Below are positions 35,780-47,800 of a DNA stretch of 64,000 bases, in pieces. The notes below the pieces were generated by a model that saw only the letters and a program-made list of their open reading frames with translations, made no database searches and was not told the DNA's origin. Source of the stretch: Corinectria fuckeliana (taxonomy: Eukaryota; Ascomycota; Sordariomycetes; Hypocreales; Nectriaceae); contig WPDH01000200.1 of the NCBI GenBank assembly GCA_019137255.1, positions 1 to 64,000 of the forward strand, read 5' to 3'. How positions within the stretch are numbered: the first letter of the stretch is position 1; the number at the start of each line of letters is the position of its first letter. The position numbers and the translations under genes are program-made.

Positions 35780-37841
35780 TCATTCATCCTCAACCTCTTC
35801 GTCCCACTGCTCCTTTTCCTTCTTGATCAAGTCCGCCATGTCTGTTGGTTTGAAGATGGAACTGCCCGGTTCCGTAACTCGTGGAACCTTGCCCAGGCTC
35901 TCATCATCAAACACCGACCCGATAGTGTCAATCCACCGCCTCCGCCGCTCCATGAGCATCTTGGTAACATCGCCAATGCCCGGCCGCGCCGTTCCCGCAG
36001 CGCCGCCCACAAAGTGGCTACCTCCACCAGCGCCTCCCGGTCGTTTGTTCTTCTTGCTCTTGCCCATGGTCCGCGTCCGCTTGAGATATGCCGCTTGCAC
36101 TTGCGAGTCGAGATCCTCTAGGATAGTCTGGTATTCCTGGTGGGCCATACGTTCACGGACGAGTTCAGTCAGCCGTGCTTTGCGTGCGCCGTTGATGAGC
36201 ATCTGCTCCTTGAGTCGTGACTGGAGAAGGCGTAGTCTCGCAGCCACCTCGTCGTCATAATGTCCGTCGAACTCCGCCTCGAATCCTTCCAGAGGGAGGA
36301 ACCCGATATGTCGAAGCTCTTGTTTGATGCGCTCGTCGACTTGTGAGTATTCGAGTTTGGGATGCGTTGCCTTCTTCCATGCTTCCGACGACGACTCCGG
36401 CATGTAAGTAGCGGGCTGTAGAGGATTTACCTTGTCGTCTGTCCCGACGGCAGCAGTTTCTTCGCCGTTCGCGTCACCATTCATGCTCGTATCTCCATTG
36501 GTCACGCCATTCGTCGCCGGCTTCTCATCTGCGGGTTGAGCTCGAGCCTCAGGTCGAAATGTTTGGATCAGCCGTGCGAGCCAAGGTCCGACAGAGAGCT
36601 TGTCAGTCTCGCCCACATCGTCTTCCATGTTTTCGATGCTGCCTCGAGGTTGGTTTGGCGGGAGCTTATCACGGCCTTGCTGAGGGGCGTCGACGGACAT
36701 TGCGCCGTCCTCTTCGGCCCAGACCTCCAGGTAGTGCCGCTTGCCGCGCTTTGGCATCACAAATGGTGTTACCCGATCTCCGCGTTCTCGTAAAAATGCC
36801 AGGTCCTCTTCGGAAAATGGCCTGAAGTAAGGGTCGACGTAGGTTGAGAATGTTGAAAAGTTGATTTGACTGCTTGGCTTCGCATTGCTAAAGTCCTTAT
36901 CGGGCGGGTCTCCAGCGATGAGGTCGGCGAGGTTGCTCTTGGGATAGGTGGCGACGGAGTAAATTGCTTTTCGTTCCGCATCGGACATCTCCGGGTGGAC
37001 AGGTCTGATTTCATATACAGTCGGGTCGGGAAAGGTGGAGGGGTCTTCGCCAAAGGTTTGCGATTGCGGGAGCTCGCGTCGAGGTGGTGCGCCCTCGTCC
37101 TCGGAGCTTGACTCCTCTTCCTCTTCCTCTTCCTCCTTCTTGGCCTTCTTATCGTCGCCTTCCATTGCGGATGGCGAAGGTGCTGCAGCGGGGGATAGAG
37201 ACGAGCTTGCGGACTCGTTGCGTAGGTGCTTATGTTTGGATTCTCGCATAGGTGAAGAGCGTTCTATTGGGAATGCGTTAGCATGGGAGAGAATGGAGGG
37301 TGAGAAAGAGGCCAGCTAGGCCCCGGTTGACAGTGCCGACGGGTGTCAAGCGCGCGAAGGAGAATTAACGCGCAAAATGTGGGTAGGGAGCCATACCAAC
37401 GTTTCCATCCGGAGCAGCCAAGGCATCGGTCTTCTTCCGCTTATGCTTGGGTCGCTTGCCCTCCTGCTCGCCGTCGGCACGGCCGCGGTCGTAGTCGTCG
37501 GGTCGTTTCTTGCGCTCATCTGCGAGGTGTCTCATGCCGCGGTCGTAAAAGGTGGAGCGTTTCTCCATTATGTTGGTGAGGCTCTTCAGGCGTTCGATCA
37601 TGCCGTCGAGGCTCTTGGAGTCGGGGACGGTCGCATTGGAGGCGGACTGGTCAACGAGGTCGTCATAGGTCAGGTTCCGGAAGAGAATAACTCTAGTGTT
37701 CAGGTAGTCCGGATCGTAGAACTCTTGGGGCGGCAGGCTCGCTGTCCCGGCAGCCGGGGCCGGTGTGGTGTTGCGGCTCTGCTTCTGCATGGCGGCGGAA
37801 TTCTTCTTACTGGTGCCCTTCTGGGCTGGCCCTGGAGGCAT
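35780..37841 (-). CDS. NGG1: SAGA/ADA histone acetyltransferase subunit Ada3 (Ngg1)
   Basis: Links the Gcn5-Ada2 acetyltransferase module within the SAGA and ADA coactivator complexes in the nucleus. Two exons (37841-37397, 37263-35780) encode 642 residues. The N-terminal part has FYDPDYLNTRVILFRNL and a coiled, basic stretch (RKKRPDDYDRGRADG, KRPKHKRKK), then a Glu-rich/Ser-rich acidic run. The diagnostic Ada3 C-terminal domain is DDEVAARLRLLQSRLKEQML, followed by NGARKARLTELVRERMAHQEY and YLKRTRTMGKSKKNKRP. The C terminus is acidic (KKEKEQWDEEVEDE). The ATG at 37841 gives the usual MPPGPAQKG-type start; the in-frame upstream ATG adds an unlikely extension. Confidence 0.92.
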
Positions 37842-39400
37842 CGTGAAGGCCGTCTGAATGGAGGTGGCGCCGACAGCGCATCGACGAGGACAGAGTAGTG
37901 GGAGTTGGTGCGATGGAGTCGAAGTTTCTGGCGATGCGACAACAAGCAACGGCGAGAATGATGGCGCGCCATACATTTAATGAACGTGCATCAACAATGG
38001 AAGCCGCCGCAAAGGTACAGGTACCTAAGTACTTAGGTATCTACATGAGTACGTACTTACCTTTATTGCTTGTCCCGCCTGCAGTGCCCTCTCGACTCGG
38101 AGGGGTCAACGGGCAGCTGCCTGCGTGGGGGTACGTACCTCTTTCACTCCGGAAGAATCATGCATCCGACCACTTAATCTAGGTGCTCAGATACTCACTC
38201 GACTCAACACTCACCTAAACCCAAGAATCAACAATTAGGCGGCCATTCTTTCATTATTGAACCGTAACATTCGGACCATTAGAAGTAGCAGTCGCACTGA
38301 CCTATTAGCTAGTTGCTTTGATCCCCCGTTGAGGGAATTTAATGTGTTACATCTATTGTGTTACGATGTCACGCATTGGGCCCACATCTCGAGTCTGGTT
38401 CATCTGAATTTCATCTGTGTTTATCAAGCTTTGTATCGTACTCGGTCAACCAACCCATCTACCTTTTGAGATAAGATTTTCATGAAAGCTATCAAGGCTA
38501 GAGGTAGGTCCCGACTGCTTGTCTAGGTGTTGTTTTTAGGGTACCTGGTTTTCCATTAACTACTGGTAATGATGCATACATGTTTAGTTCTCCAAAGCTG
38601 CAAAGCATGCATCCACACACATTGTAATGAACAATAATTGCGCGCCCATTTATTCAACTCTACCTGGTACAAAGCCTTGATTGTATTGCCATGTCTGTAA
38701 AATCAAAATTAAAAACCTCCGGAGTTTCCAACTCAGCAGAGAGCTAAAAGACTTTGAATAGACGCAATCCTCCCAACCATGGCGCTGTAAGTCGTCTGTA
38801 TCTTCTATCACTTGCCTGCTCGGACCGGTGCGCCAGCCATTCCTCATTGCAAGTATCTAATGCGGACTTGGAACAGATAGGCCTCGTTTTACTCTCCGCG
38901 TTGACCCCCAGCCCCTCCTCTACCTATTGTATCCCTCCCATGTAAGCATAGTAAGCCCTTCCCCGGACCATGCTACTGTGTGTAGGTAGGTTCCTTGGTC
39001 TGAAGTGATCCACTGTAGCTGAGATAACTAGCAGTGAGCATACTGCCGACACCGAAAACAGACTATGCAGTATACGTTATAGAAGCTCCCTCAACTCCCG
39101 CGTTCATAGGTCACGATGCTTGGGTATCGTGGTCGCGGGCGCAATGACCAATGGACGTTATCACATCCCTTATCGGGGCATCGCAGCAAGGCGCATTCCG
39201 GGGGCCACAGCGACAGTGCCAGCGGCAGCGACAGCGGGGGAAACAAACGAGATCGAGCCAACCCAGAAGCGTAATAAGGTGTCTAATCTATGTATTTTAT
39301 CCCTCCCCCGGGGGGCCGTACTACTATTTTTATCTACAACTACAACTCTGAACTGCGAGACATCTCATTCTCCCGCGCAAAGCGTCAAACTCGACCGGCC
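37842..39400. promoter_or_regulatory. divergent ADA3 / urease promoter region
   Basis: About 1.56 kb between divergent starts. It contains an 18-bp perfect palindrome at 38022-38039 and GATA-type sites closer to urease (separate entry). No coding stretch is supported. Confidence 0.5.
39022..39175. promoter_or_regulatory. three HGATAR (AreA/NIT2-type) sites before urease
   Basis: Exact matches to the HGATAR core are AGATAA at 39022-39027 (+), TGATAA at 39158-39163 (-) and CGATAA at 39170-39175 (-). They lie 226-379 bp before the urease ATG. Paired GATA boxes are the known target of the nitrogen regulators AreA/NIT2, so nitrogen catabolite control of urease is a reasonable inference. Confidence 0.5.
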
Positions 39401-42264
39401 ATGCACCTGGTTCCTAAAGAGGTTCGTCTTAGCCACTGCGCCCTGCACCTGCTCTCGCCGCGCATGGATGGAGTGGACTGCCGACTAACAAGGACTACAG
39501 CTCGACAAGCTCGTCATTTCACAGCTGGGCGTGCTGGCTCAGAGACGTCTCGCGAGAGGACTGAAGCTGAATCATTCCGAGGCAACGGTGAGTTAAAAAG
39601 AAAGAGAAAGAGACAGCCGTGGTTGTGTTGTGATTCTCTCATGGCCATCTCATACATGCTGTCCCTCATGACACTGACACCGCTGACATGGCATGACAGG
39701 CCCTCATCGCCAACAACCTCCATGAGCTCATCCGCGATGGCAACCACAGCGTCGCCGACCTCATGGCCCTCGGCTCAACCATGCTGGGCCGCCGCCACGT
39801 CCTGCCCTCCGTCTGCAGCACCCTCCATGAGATCCAGGTCGAGGGCACCTTCACCACCGGCACGTACCTCGTCACCGTCCACAACCCCATCTGCACCGAC
39901 GACGGCGACCTCCGCAAGGCCCTCTACGGGAGCTTCCTCCCCGTTCCGGACGCCGGAGTGTTCCCCGCTGCCGCCGCTGAGGAGTACGAGCCCCTCCGGC
40001 AGCCCGGCGCCGTGGTCACCGTCAAGTCCAAGGTCGCCCTCAACGCCAACCGCGGCAGGATCCGCCTCCGGGTGACCAGCAAGGGCGATCGCCCGATCCA
40101 GGTCGGCTCCCACTACCACTTCATCGAGACCAACCCGCAGCTGGAGTTCGACCGCATCAGCGCCTACGGCTACCGTCTGGACATCCCCGCCGGCACGTCG
40201 GTGCGCTTCGAGCCCGGCGACACCAAGACAGTGACGCTCGTCGAGATCGGCGGCAACCGCGTGATCCGCGGCGGCAACAACGTGGCCACCGGCGTCGTGG
40301 ACCTCTCGCGCGCCGACGAGATCGTCGCCCGTCTGCGCGAGGCCGGCTTCTCTCACGCTCCCGATCCGGCCGGCGACCTCGGCCACGTCGACGCTTTCCA
40401 GATGGACCGGTCCGCGTATGCCACCATGTTCGGCCCCACCACTGGCGACCTCGTCCGGCTTGGCAACACGGATCTGTGGGTCAGGGTCGAGCACGACATG
40501 ACCGTCTACGGCGACGAGTGCAAGTTTGGCGGCGGCAAGACGCTGCGCGAGGGCATGGGGCAGGCCACCGGGCGGACCGACGCTGAGACGCTGGACCTGG
40601 TCGTGACCAACGCTCTCATCGTCGACTGGACGGGCATCTACAAGGCCGACATTGGTGTCAAGGGGGGCATGATTGTAGGGATCGGAAAGGCAGGCAACCC
40701 GGACGTGATGGATGGCGTGGAATCCAACATGATCGTAGGGAGCTGCACCGATGTCATTGCGGGAGAGGGCAAGATCCTGACTGCTGGCGCCATCGACACG
40801 CATATTCACTTCATCTGCCCACAGCAGATCCCCGAGGCTCTTGCATCCGGCGTGACCACCATGCTGGGAGGCGGCACTGGCCCAAGGTTCGTCACGAATA
40901 CTCGCTATCTTTCTCAACGTCACGGCCCCTGGCTGTATCTCAGTCCATGTATCCCAGTCCCATGTGAAGCTAACCCCCCTGACAGCGCAGGAACAAACGC
41001 AACGACATGTACCCCGGGCGCACACTACATGCGCCTGATGCTGCAAGCCTGCGACGCGCTTCCCGTCAACATCGGCATCACCGCCAAGGGCAACGACAGC
41101 GCGCCCGAGGCCCTCCGAGAGCAAGTCGCGGCCGGAGCGTGCGGCCTCAAGCTCCACGAGGACTGGGGCACGACGCCGGCGGCCATCGACGCCTGCCTGA
41201 CCGTCTGCGACGAGCTCGATGTCCAGTGCCTCATCCACACCGACACGCTCAACGAAGCCGGCTTCGTCGAGTCCACCATCGCGGCCTTCCGCGAACGCAC
41301 CATCCACACCTACCACACCGAGGGCGCGGGCGGCGGCCACGCCCCGGACATCATCTCCGTCGTCGAGCACGCCAACGTGCTCCCGTCGTCGACGAACCCC
41401 ACGCGGCCCTTCACGCGCAACACGCTCGACGAGCACCTCGACATGCTCATGGTGTGCCACCACCTGTCCAAGAACATCCCCGAGGACGTGGCCTTTGCCG
41501 AGAGCCGCATCCGCGCCGAGACCATCGCCGCCGAGGACGTGCTGCACGACCTCGGCGCCATCAGCATGATGAGCTCCGACTCGCAGGCCATGGGCCGCTG
41601 CGGCGAGGTCATCCTGCGCACCTGGAACACGGCCCACAAGAACAAGGTCCAGCGCGGCTACCTGCCCGAGGACGAGGGCACGGGGGCCGACAACGCCCGC
41701 GCGAAGCGGTACGTGAGCAAGTACACGGTGAACCCGGCCATTGCGCAGGGCTTCGGACACCTCGTGGGGAGCATCGAGGTTGGGAAGCTGGCCGACCTCG
41801 TCGTTTGGGATCCCGCGTGGTTCGGGACGAAGCCGAGCCAGGTCATCAAGAGCGGCCACATTGCATGTGCTCAGATGGTATGTTCGCTCTCTTTGATATG
41901 CTGCCTCTTTTGAAAATCATCTACCCACTGCTAACTCACCTAGGGCGACCCCAACGCCTCCATCCCCACCGTCCAGCCCATCATCGCCCGCCCCATGTTC
42001 GCCCCCCTCGTCCCCTCCACGAGCGTCCTCTTCGTCTCAGAAGCGTCCATCTCCTCGGGCGCCATCGCCTCGTACGGCCTGCGCAGCCGCGTCGAGGCCG
42101 TCCGCGGCTGCCGCAACATCGGCAAGCGCGACATGCGCCACAACGACCTCATGCCGCGAATGCGAGTCGACCCGGAGACGTACACTGTCGAGGCCGACGG
42201 CAAGGTGTGCGAGGCGGCGCCAGCCACGAGTTTGCCGCTCACTCAGGCGTTTTTCGTCTACTGA
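39401..42264 (+). CDS. URE1: urease, single-chain (gamma-beta-alpha fusion)
   Basis: Nickel enzyme hydrolysing urea to ammonia and carbamate in the cytosol. Five exons (39401-39421, 39501-39587, 39700-40886, 40986-41877, 41944-42264) give 835 residues, the normal fungal length. The gamma part starts MHLVPKELDKLVISQLG; the beta part contains GSHYHFIETNPQLEFDR; the alpha part contains the catalytic domain. Active-site features are HIHFICPQQ (nickel His pair), GLKLHEDWG (Lys that is carbamylated), HTDTLNEAGFVE, HTYHTEGAGGGHAPD and the mobile-flap MVCHHL with its Cys-His. Introns 1 and 3 both use the donor GTTCGT. The acceptor of intron 3 (CTGACAG) was chosen because it restores GPSAGTNATTCTPG. 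Nickel-loading accessory proteins are not in this window. Confidence 0.97.
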
Positions 42265-42592
42265 GGCATGCTCCGGAGGATTGGAGGCCGGCCGGAGGGG
42301 CTCCTTCTACTGTGAAAGGCGATGCATATATGGGCATCTGTTTGGGGTGAGGGCCATGTAACAAGTAGGCATTCCGCATTCCACCTTTGGCGACTGAACG
42401 GGGAAAACATTATGTGAAATTGGCATCTACCATGGAAGCGAACAGGGGCGCGAGACATGTATACTTCCTCCTGTGAGAAACTCAAGTCAAATGGGTTACT
42501 GAGCGTAAATTCCGCAGGTGAATCTAGCCTGGCGTCGAAAGATGTCGAAAAGTCGAACAAGCTTACCCAGCTTCCCTAGACTTTACTCCATC

Positions 42593-42630
<38 letters not shown>

Positions 42631-43083
42631 CCGCATACATACACATGGTATGTGTATATGTGCAAAGGCAATGGTTAAACTCTTACATAAATTCCAAGAA
42701 TCGTTGCTCTCATTACGGCATAGCCAGCTCAGCTGTGGCAAATACAGCGAAAAGAAAAAGAAAAACATACACGATACGGCAGGACCTACTCCTGCAACCC
42801 ATCCTATCTCGCTCAGCCACCGAGACTCCCATCCCTGACCGTGTCCCCCATGTTTTTGGTGCAGACGGCCCCAAGCAAAACCCTCCCAAGCAACACAGAA
42901 ATACTAACCGAGACCCCCCGAACACCTAAGTAGTATATAGGAGAAGGAACCCCCACCCCCCTTCGACATCTCAGCTCCCCTGCCAGGTATCATGCTTCCT
43001 GAAGCGACGACGCCCCAGGAGCTCAACAGGGAACAGTCATCAGACTGGAGGTAGCCAAAGCAGCGCCAAAACAAGCGAGTAGC
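42265..43083. other. intergenic between converging urease and HMG-box genes
   Basis: 3' regions of two genes. Apart from the CA repeat nothing stands out. Confidence 0.5.
42597..42628. repeat. (CA)n microsatellite
   Basis: About 16 uninterrupted CA units starting 333 bp downstream of the urease stop codon. A likely length-polymorphic marker. Confidence 0.95.
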
Positions 43084-44823
43084 TCAAGAGCTCTTAGCCT
43101 TCTTGCGTCCCGACTTCTTGGGCTCTTCCTGGGGCTCGGCCGCCTTGGTTGACACGCGTCGGCGCTTCTTGTCAGGGCTGGCTGGAGGAGCAGGCTTGGC
43201 ATCCACCTCGGCAGCGGGAGTCGCCGTTTTGCGCTTACGGCCACCGGTGGCCTTCTTGGGGGTCTTGGCGGGGGTCTCCTCCCCAGCATCAGGGGCGGCA
43301 GCAACCTGCTGGAGCTGTTCGGCGATGGCATCGTGGTCGTTGGCGGGGGCTTCGGTCTGGGTCACGTCCTTGAGCTCGGGCATGGGGATGTGGTAGTCCT
43401 CGGCGTACTTGAGGGCCTCCTCATCGGTCATGGTCTTGGCGTGAGGGTTGCCGTTCTTGTACGAGTGGACACGAGCATTGTACAGACGAAGGTTGTACTG
43501 GTAGGCGTTGTTCCAGCCCTGCTTCTCATGGGGGCCCATATGGGCCCATCGTCGCTGACCCTCCTCCTGCACAGCGCCCTTGGGAGCCTCGGAACCGAGG
43601 TCGTTGGCAATGATGGAGCGGGCGTGCTGCATGTAGAGGAAGTAGGGAGTCAGGGGTCGCTTGGGAGCGTTGGGGTCAATAGTGCGCTTCTTGCGCTCCT
43701 TCTTTTCCTCAACTGGGGGGGCGAGGTCCGCGACGGGCATGATGAGATGGGCGGCGGCATGCTCGAAGTTGGCGAGGATATCGCCCTGGGTCCCCTCGGC
43801 GGTGGGTTCACCGAGGAGGAGGTTGGTCTGGCGAACATAATCGGCAGTGAAGGAACGCAGAAGCTCCAGAATGGTGGTCAGGCGGCCAACAGCCTAAGGG
43901 GGGTCAGGTTAGCGAGATGCTTCCATGAGGTGGGTGTAAGGGACGTCAAAGTGTAGAGCGCGTGTAAGAGCGGAAGGGTGCAACATGCGTGGGGAGGGCG
44001 AAGATGGAATGAGTGGGGAGCTTGGGGCCCTGAGCTAAACCGCCCTTGTCACGGTGGCCATAGCTCCTTGGCAGCACCAAGCCCAAGAGCCCACCGGAGC
44101 GCGGGGCTCGTGTAAACAAATGGGTCGAGTGCGGCGCGTCTTGCCTAGCAAGTATTCGTACTGCAGCAGGACTCAGGACTTTCCGTCTTTGTGTGCTTGT
44201 GGAACAGAGGGAAAACGAGTCGCCTCACGCGCGCACTGGTGAGTTTGGCCAACCGAGACTCCTCTAGGCAAGGTAGAAACTCGCTTGAGTCTCACGCTCT
44301 TGCTTGCCAGGTCGTAGAGCGGGCGCAAAGACAACGTTGGAGGTGTACAGTGCTCCCCGGGGAGCCTAATGGTAGATAGAGGCTCAAGAGCGAGAGCTCA
44401 GGCTCGCTACATGGCACACAAGTCTCCAAGTCGCTGTCGCCCGTACACAACCTGGCCAGGTCAAAAGCAAAGCCGGATCGCTCGAGGTTTTTGTCGCGTT
44501 CTGTCCCGAAGCGCGCAGAGAAGAAAAAAAAGTTTTTGTCTTGTTTTGTTGCGGGTGACGAGGTGCAGAGTAAAGGGTAGAGGCAGGTGAACGGTGTACA
44601 AGACAGTTTTGATACAGACATGAAAAAAGAGCCAAAGACTTACCGAGTCGCGAACGCGCAGGAAGCTCTCGTTGTCGACGACGCGCTGAGGAACACCGGG
44701 CTGTTGCGGAGGCGCAACAGTCGTCGGGAGAGGAATAGGAAGCATGGGAGCCGGGACAGCGGCGAGGGGTGTAGACGGCACGGGGGCAGCCTTGGGCTCG
44801 GCCGACTTCTTGGGGCGAGGCAT
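43084..44823 (-). CDS. HMG-box chromatin protein
   Basis: Nuclear DNA-bending protein of 329 residues from two exons (44823-44644 and 43893-43084). The N terminus is Pro/Ala-rich (MPRPKKSAEPKAAPVPS). A conserved helical segment spans the junction (NESFLRVRDS, then AVGRLTTILELLRSFTADYV). The HMG box follows (PNAPKRPLTPYFLYMQHARS, QRRWAHMGPHEKQGWNNAYQ). The C-terminal tail has Lys/Ala/Pro-rich basic patches (GGRKRKTATP, PDKKRRRVSTK, KKSGRKKAKSS) suited to DNA contact or nuclear import. It may correspond to Hmo1- or Nhp10-like proteins; sequence alone does not decide. The 750-bp intron is much larger than others in this window, but both edges keep phase 0 and the joined helix is coherent. Confidence 0.88.
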
Positions 44824-47800
44824 TGTGAGCTGGTACTGAGGGGAAAGAGTGGTGTTGAGTGCTGGCGGGTGCTGGCGCGTTTCGCGTCGCTTGCTTGTTG
44901 CTGGCGGCGGCGGCTCTGAAATTCAGGAAGCGGCAGGCGTTTGGATCCTCTGCTGGACTATTCGCAGGCGGATGGTTTTGGTGACGGGTGTCAGAATGGA
45001 TGCGATAACGAGTTTGCAGTGGGCAGCGCTGTTGTCCGCTGTGGTGATGGTGATGGCGGGCGGATTCAGCGGTCTTGGGGGATGAGAGGGGAATTGAGGG
45101 GGATGAGGGAGTGCTGAAGTTTGGGGGAAAAACAACTCGGGGGCTGGGGGTGGGCGGTGCGCTGAATATGTAGGGGCCGGCTACCGCGCGCAATCAGTCA
45201 GTGAGTGGGCGAGTGTGGGCGAGTGGGTGCGGGTGCGGGTGCGTGTGGGTGACCTGAACGAGCCCCGAAAAAAAAAAAGCATGGCCCAGAAAGTGACGGG
45301 AGTGAGTGACCCCCCGCCCGCAAAGCCTCAGGCGGGTGCTTCCCGGGCACCTCCCCTTTCCCCTCTAGCTGGCCTTCTGGGAAAAAATAACAAGATCCAT
45401 TATCCTCAGGTCGCCTCAGGCTGGCTAGAATATAGCTGGATGAGCACCCACCATGCGCAGCGCAAGAGCGACAGCTGCAGTGGGATGCCTGACCTGCCTG
45501 CCTGCCTGCCAGCTGCCTGCCTTAATTAGGTACCCGCGCACCAGACTCCAGCTCCCCGGCTTGAGTCCTCGACTCTGTAAATCCCCCGCCCAAATCCAGC
45601 GCACCACAACCGCAGAATTTTCCCCTCGTGCCTCTGCCCCTCTCGCACACAACCTCCCACAAGCGGGGGCCGTCCGGTCTTGGGGGGACAGCGCCGTCCA
45701 CAGCAGATGGAGATGGAAATGGAGCCGACAAAAATCTAGGAAATGGGCCTAACAACGCCCGACAGAATGGGACCCGGCTTCCAGCCCAGGACCTGAGGTG
45801 CTGAACCCGAGTTTTCAGGGCCGCCTGGTCGCTTTGGATCGCTTCCGTCCCCTCCGACGCATCTCAATAAGCCTCGATGGCTCCTGGAACGCGCTTCATC
45901 CAACTCCCAATGAGCACAGGGCCTCTACAGTTCCTCGCGACAGCAGCACTGGGCCTGCCACCAGCTTCAACACACTCGACTGTACTGCAATTCCCAGTGA
46001 TTGTCAATGAGTGCAACATGACCTAGGTACCTCCTCACTCACGCCCATCCGGCACCTGAACCTCGCCTTGACTTGCGACATATCTCGCTGCGTTTGTACC
46101 GTATCAGCCTCATCCGACACACAGAGAGGACCGACCAGGCCCGCCGCGCCCAGTAGCAGCCAGCCCACAGGCCCCGACAGTCGCTGACTGGTCAGTGGCC
46201 AGCGGCCTCGGGCGACCCTAGGCTCTCCGCCCCGTATCCTGCAGCCTAGGTACTTACTACTGCTGCAAGAGCCGCCAGCGCCCGTGATATATGGTGACGA
46301 CGTGACTTGGTCACTCTGGACGTCATCGTCTTGTATCTGCTGCGTATTTGACTATTGTGGTTGCTGGATGTTTTTCGCCATGGGCTTTTATATCTCGTCG
46401 TCTCTTTCTAATTCTCAAATCAGTTTCCGTGTGTGCTGTTCTTGCTCGCGGCGCATGTCTACGTCTGCGACCCTGAAGGCTTATAGGCCTAGGTCAAGAC
46501 CTCGCGAGGCAGCGCGTGCTGGCCTGGTGCTTCAGCGATACCTCTGGGGGGGCTCGCCTGGGGATGCCCTCTTCAGGGCGCTTAGGGAGATTGTGCGGCC
46601 AGCACCGGCTTCCACTGGGGCCGCACTGCCAGCCCGAGTGTCACACTGGCCCTGCCTGTACCCAATGTGCTGGCAGCGATGAGCTCGGGAAGGCGGGGCC
46701 ATTCCAGCGCCTTCGCCCTTGGCCTGTACATCTCAGCACGACAGACCATCTCAGGCACCTCAGCACCTCAGGCACCTGCGGCGCGCCCACCTCTCAGGTC
46801 GCCCCGTGTTTCCGGAGCTGAGCACCCAGAAGCTTCAGGTCATCCGCCCCGTCCCAAGGAACACCTCGTCCTGGTACTAGTATTCGTACAGCGAGTGGGC
46901 TCAGGTGGTTTAAAGCGGCAGGCCAAGGATCGCGCTGGTGATTGTCCTGCCCCCTGGCTTCTTTCAGCTGTCCTCCCCACAGATCGCGTCAAGCCCAGTG
47001 TTCCCGAGTCCTCGTGGTGAAGCTCTGTCGTAGTTCATCCGTCCGGGAGGGGGACAGTGTCCAGTTGTCTTCCCCCAAAGCCCGCCGAGAGCTGGTCCAA
47101 CAGCCTGAAGCTCTTCAGTGATCCGGTCCCTGGAGGACTACTTGCCAGCTCTCACTACGCGGTTTCCCCCAAGACAACCTAAGAGCGCCAAACTACCTAC
47201 CGACCTAAGCAACACCTCCACTATCTTTCCATGCCTGTCATGCCGAGCTTCAGAGCAGCGCTGGCGAGGAAGCCTGCAGAGACCCGGAGAGCTCTATAAT
47301 CCCAAGATCCGGCCTTCAAGCTGCTTAGGACACTCACTGTCCCATCGATTTACAAGCCACACAGGTAGCATTCGCAGTGCGTTTGTCCCAGCCGCCTGCT
47401 GCATACGAGTTTGTTCCAAGGCACCTCCCTCGCATTTCGAGTCCTTGTCCAGCAAACACGTAGATCTCTCGCACTCGGCCTGCTTCCAGACACACAAGTC
47501 TAGCTTGGTTGCTCATCAAATCTGCTTATATAGTCCAATCTCACCTGCTACTTGCCCATTGTGTCTACTTGGACGTGTGGGCCCGTGTCTCTCGTCTTCT
47601 CTACTCAGCGTTGGGACAAACAAGTATCGACGCGGAATAACTGGCGTGAGTCGTCTCCCCAGGTTCCGTTAGGTCGGTAATTCAACTCGGCCCTGTATCG
47701 AGAACAAACACGACATCAGGTCTCTTGATGATTCATTCGACACTTTTCTGGTTATCTTTCGTTCCATTGAAAAGTATCTGAAGATATAACGCCTTCTCAG

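Noticed and set aside
39775..41859. A 694-codon open frame antisense to urease
   Set aside because: It mirrors the GC-rich urease exons, crosses urease introns without splice logic, and has no family resemblance. The sense strand carries all urease motifs.
46284..47672. Series of 100-180 codon open frames between the HMG-box and HET-C genes
   Set aside because: None has domain features or coherent composition; the frames overlap one another in an unordered way.
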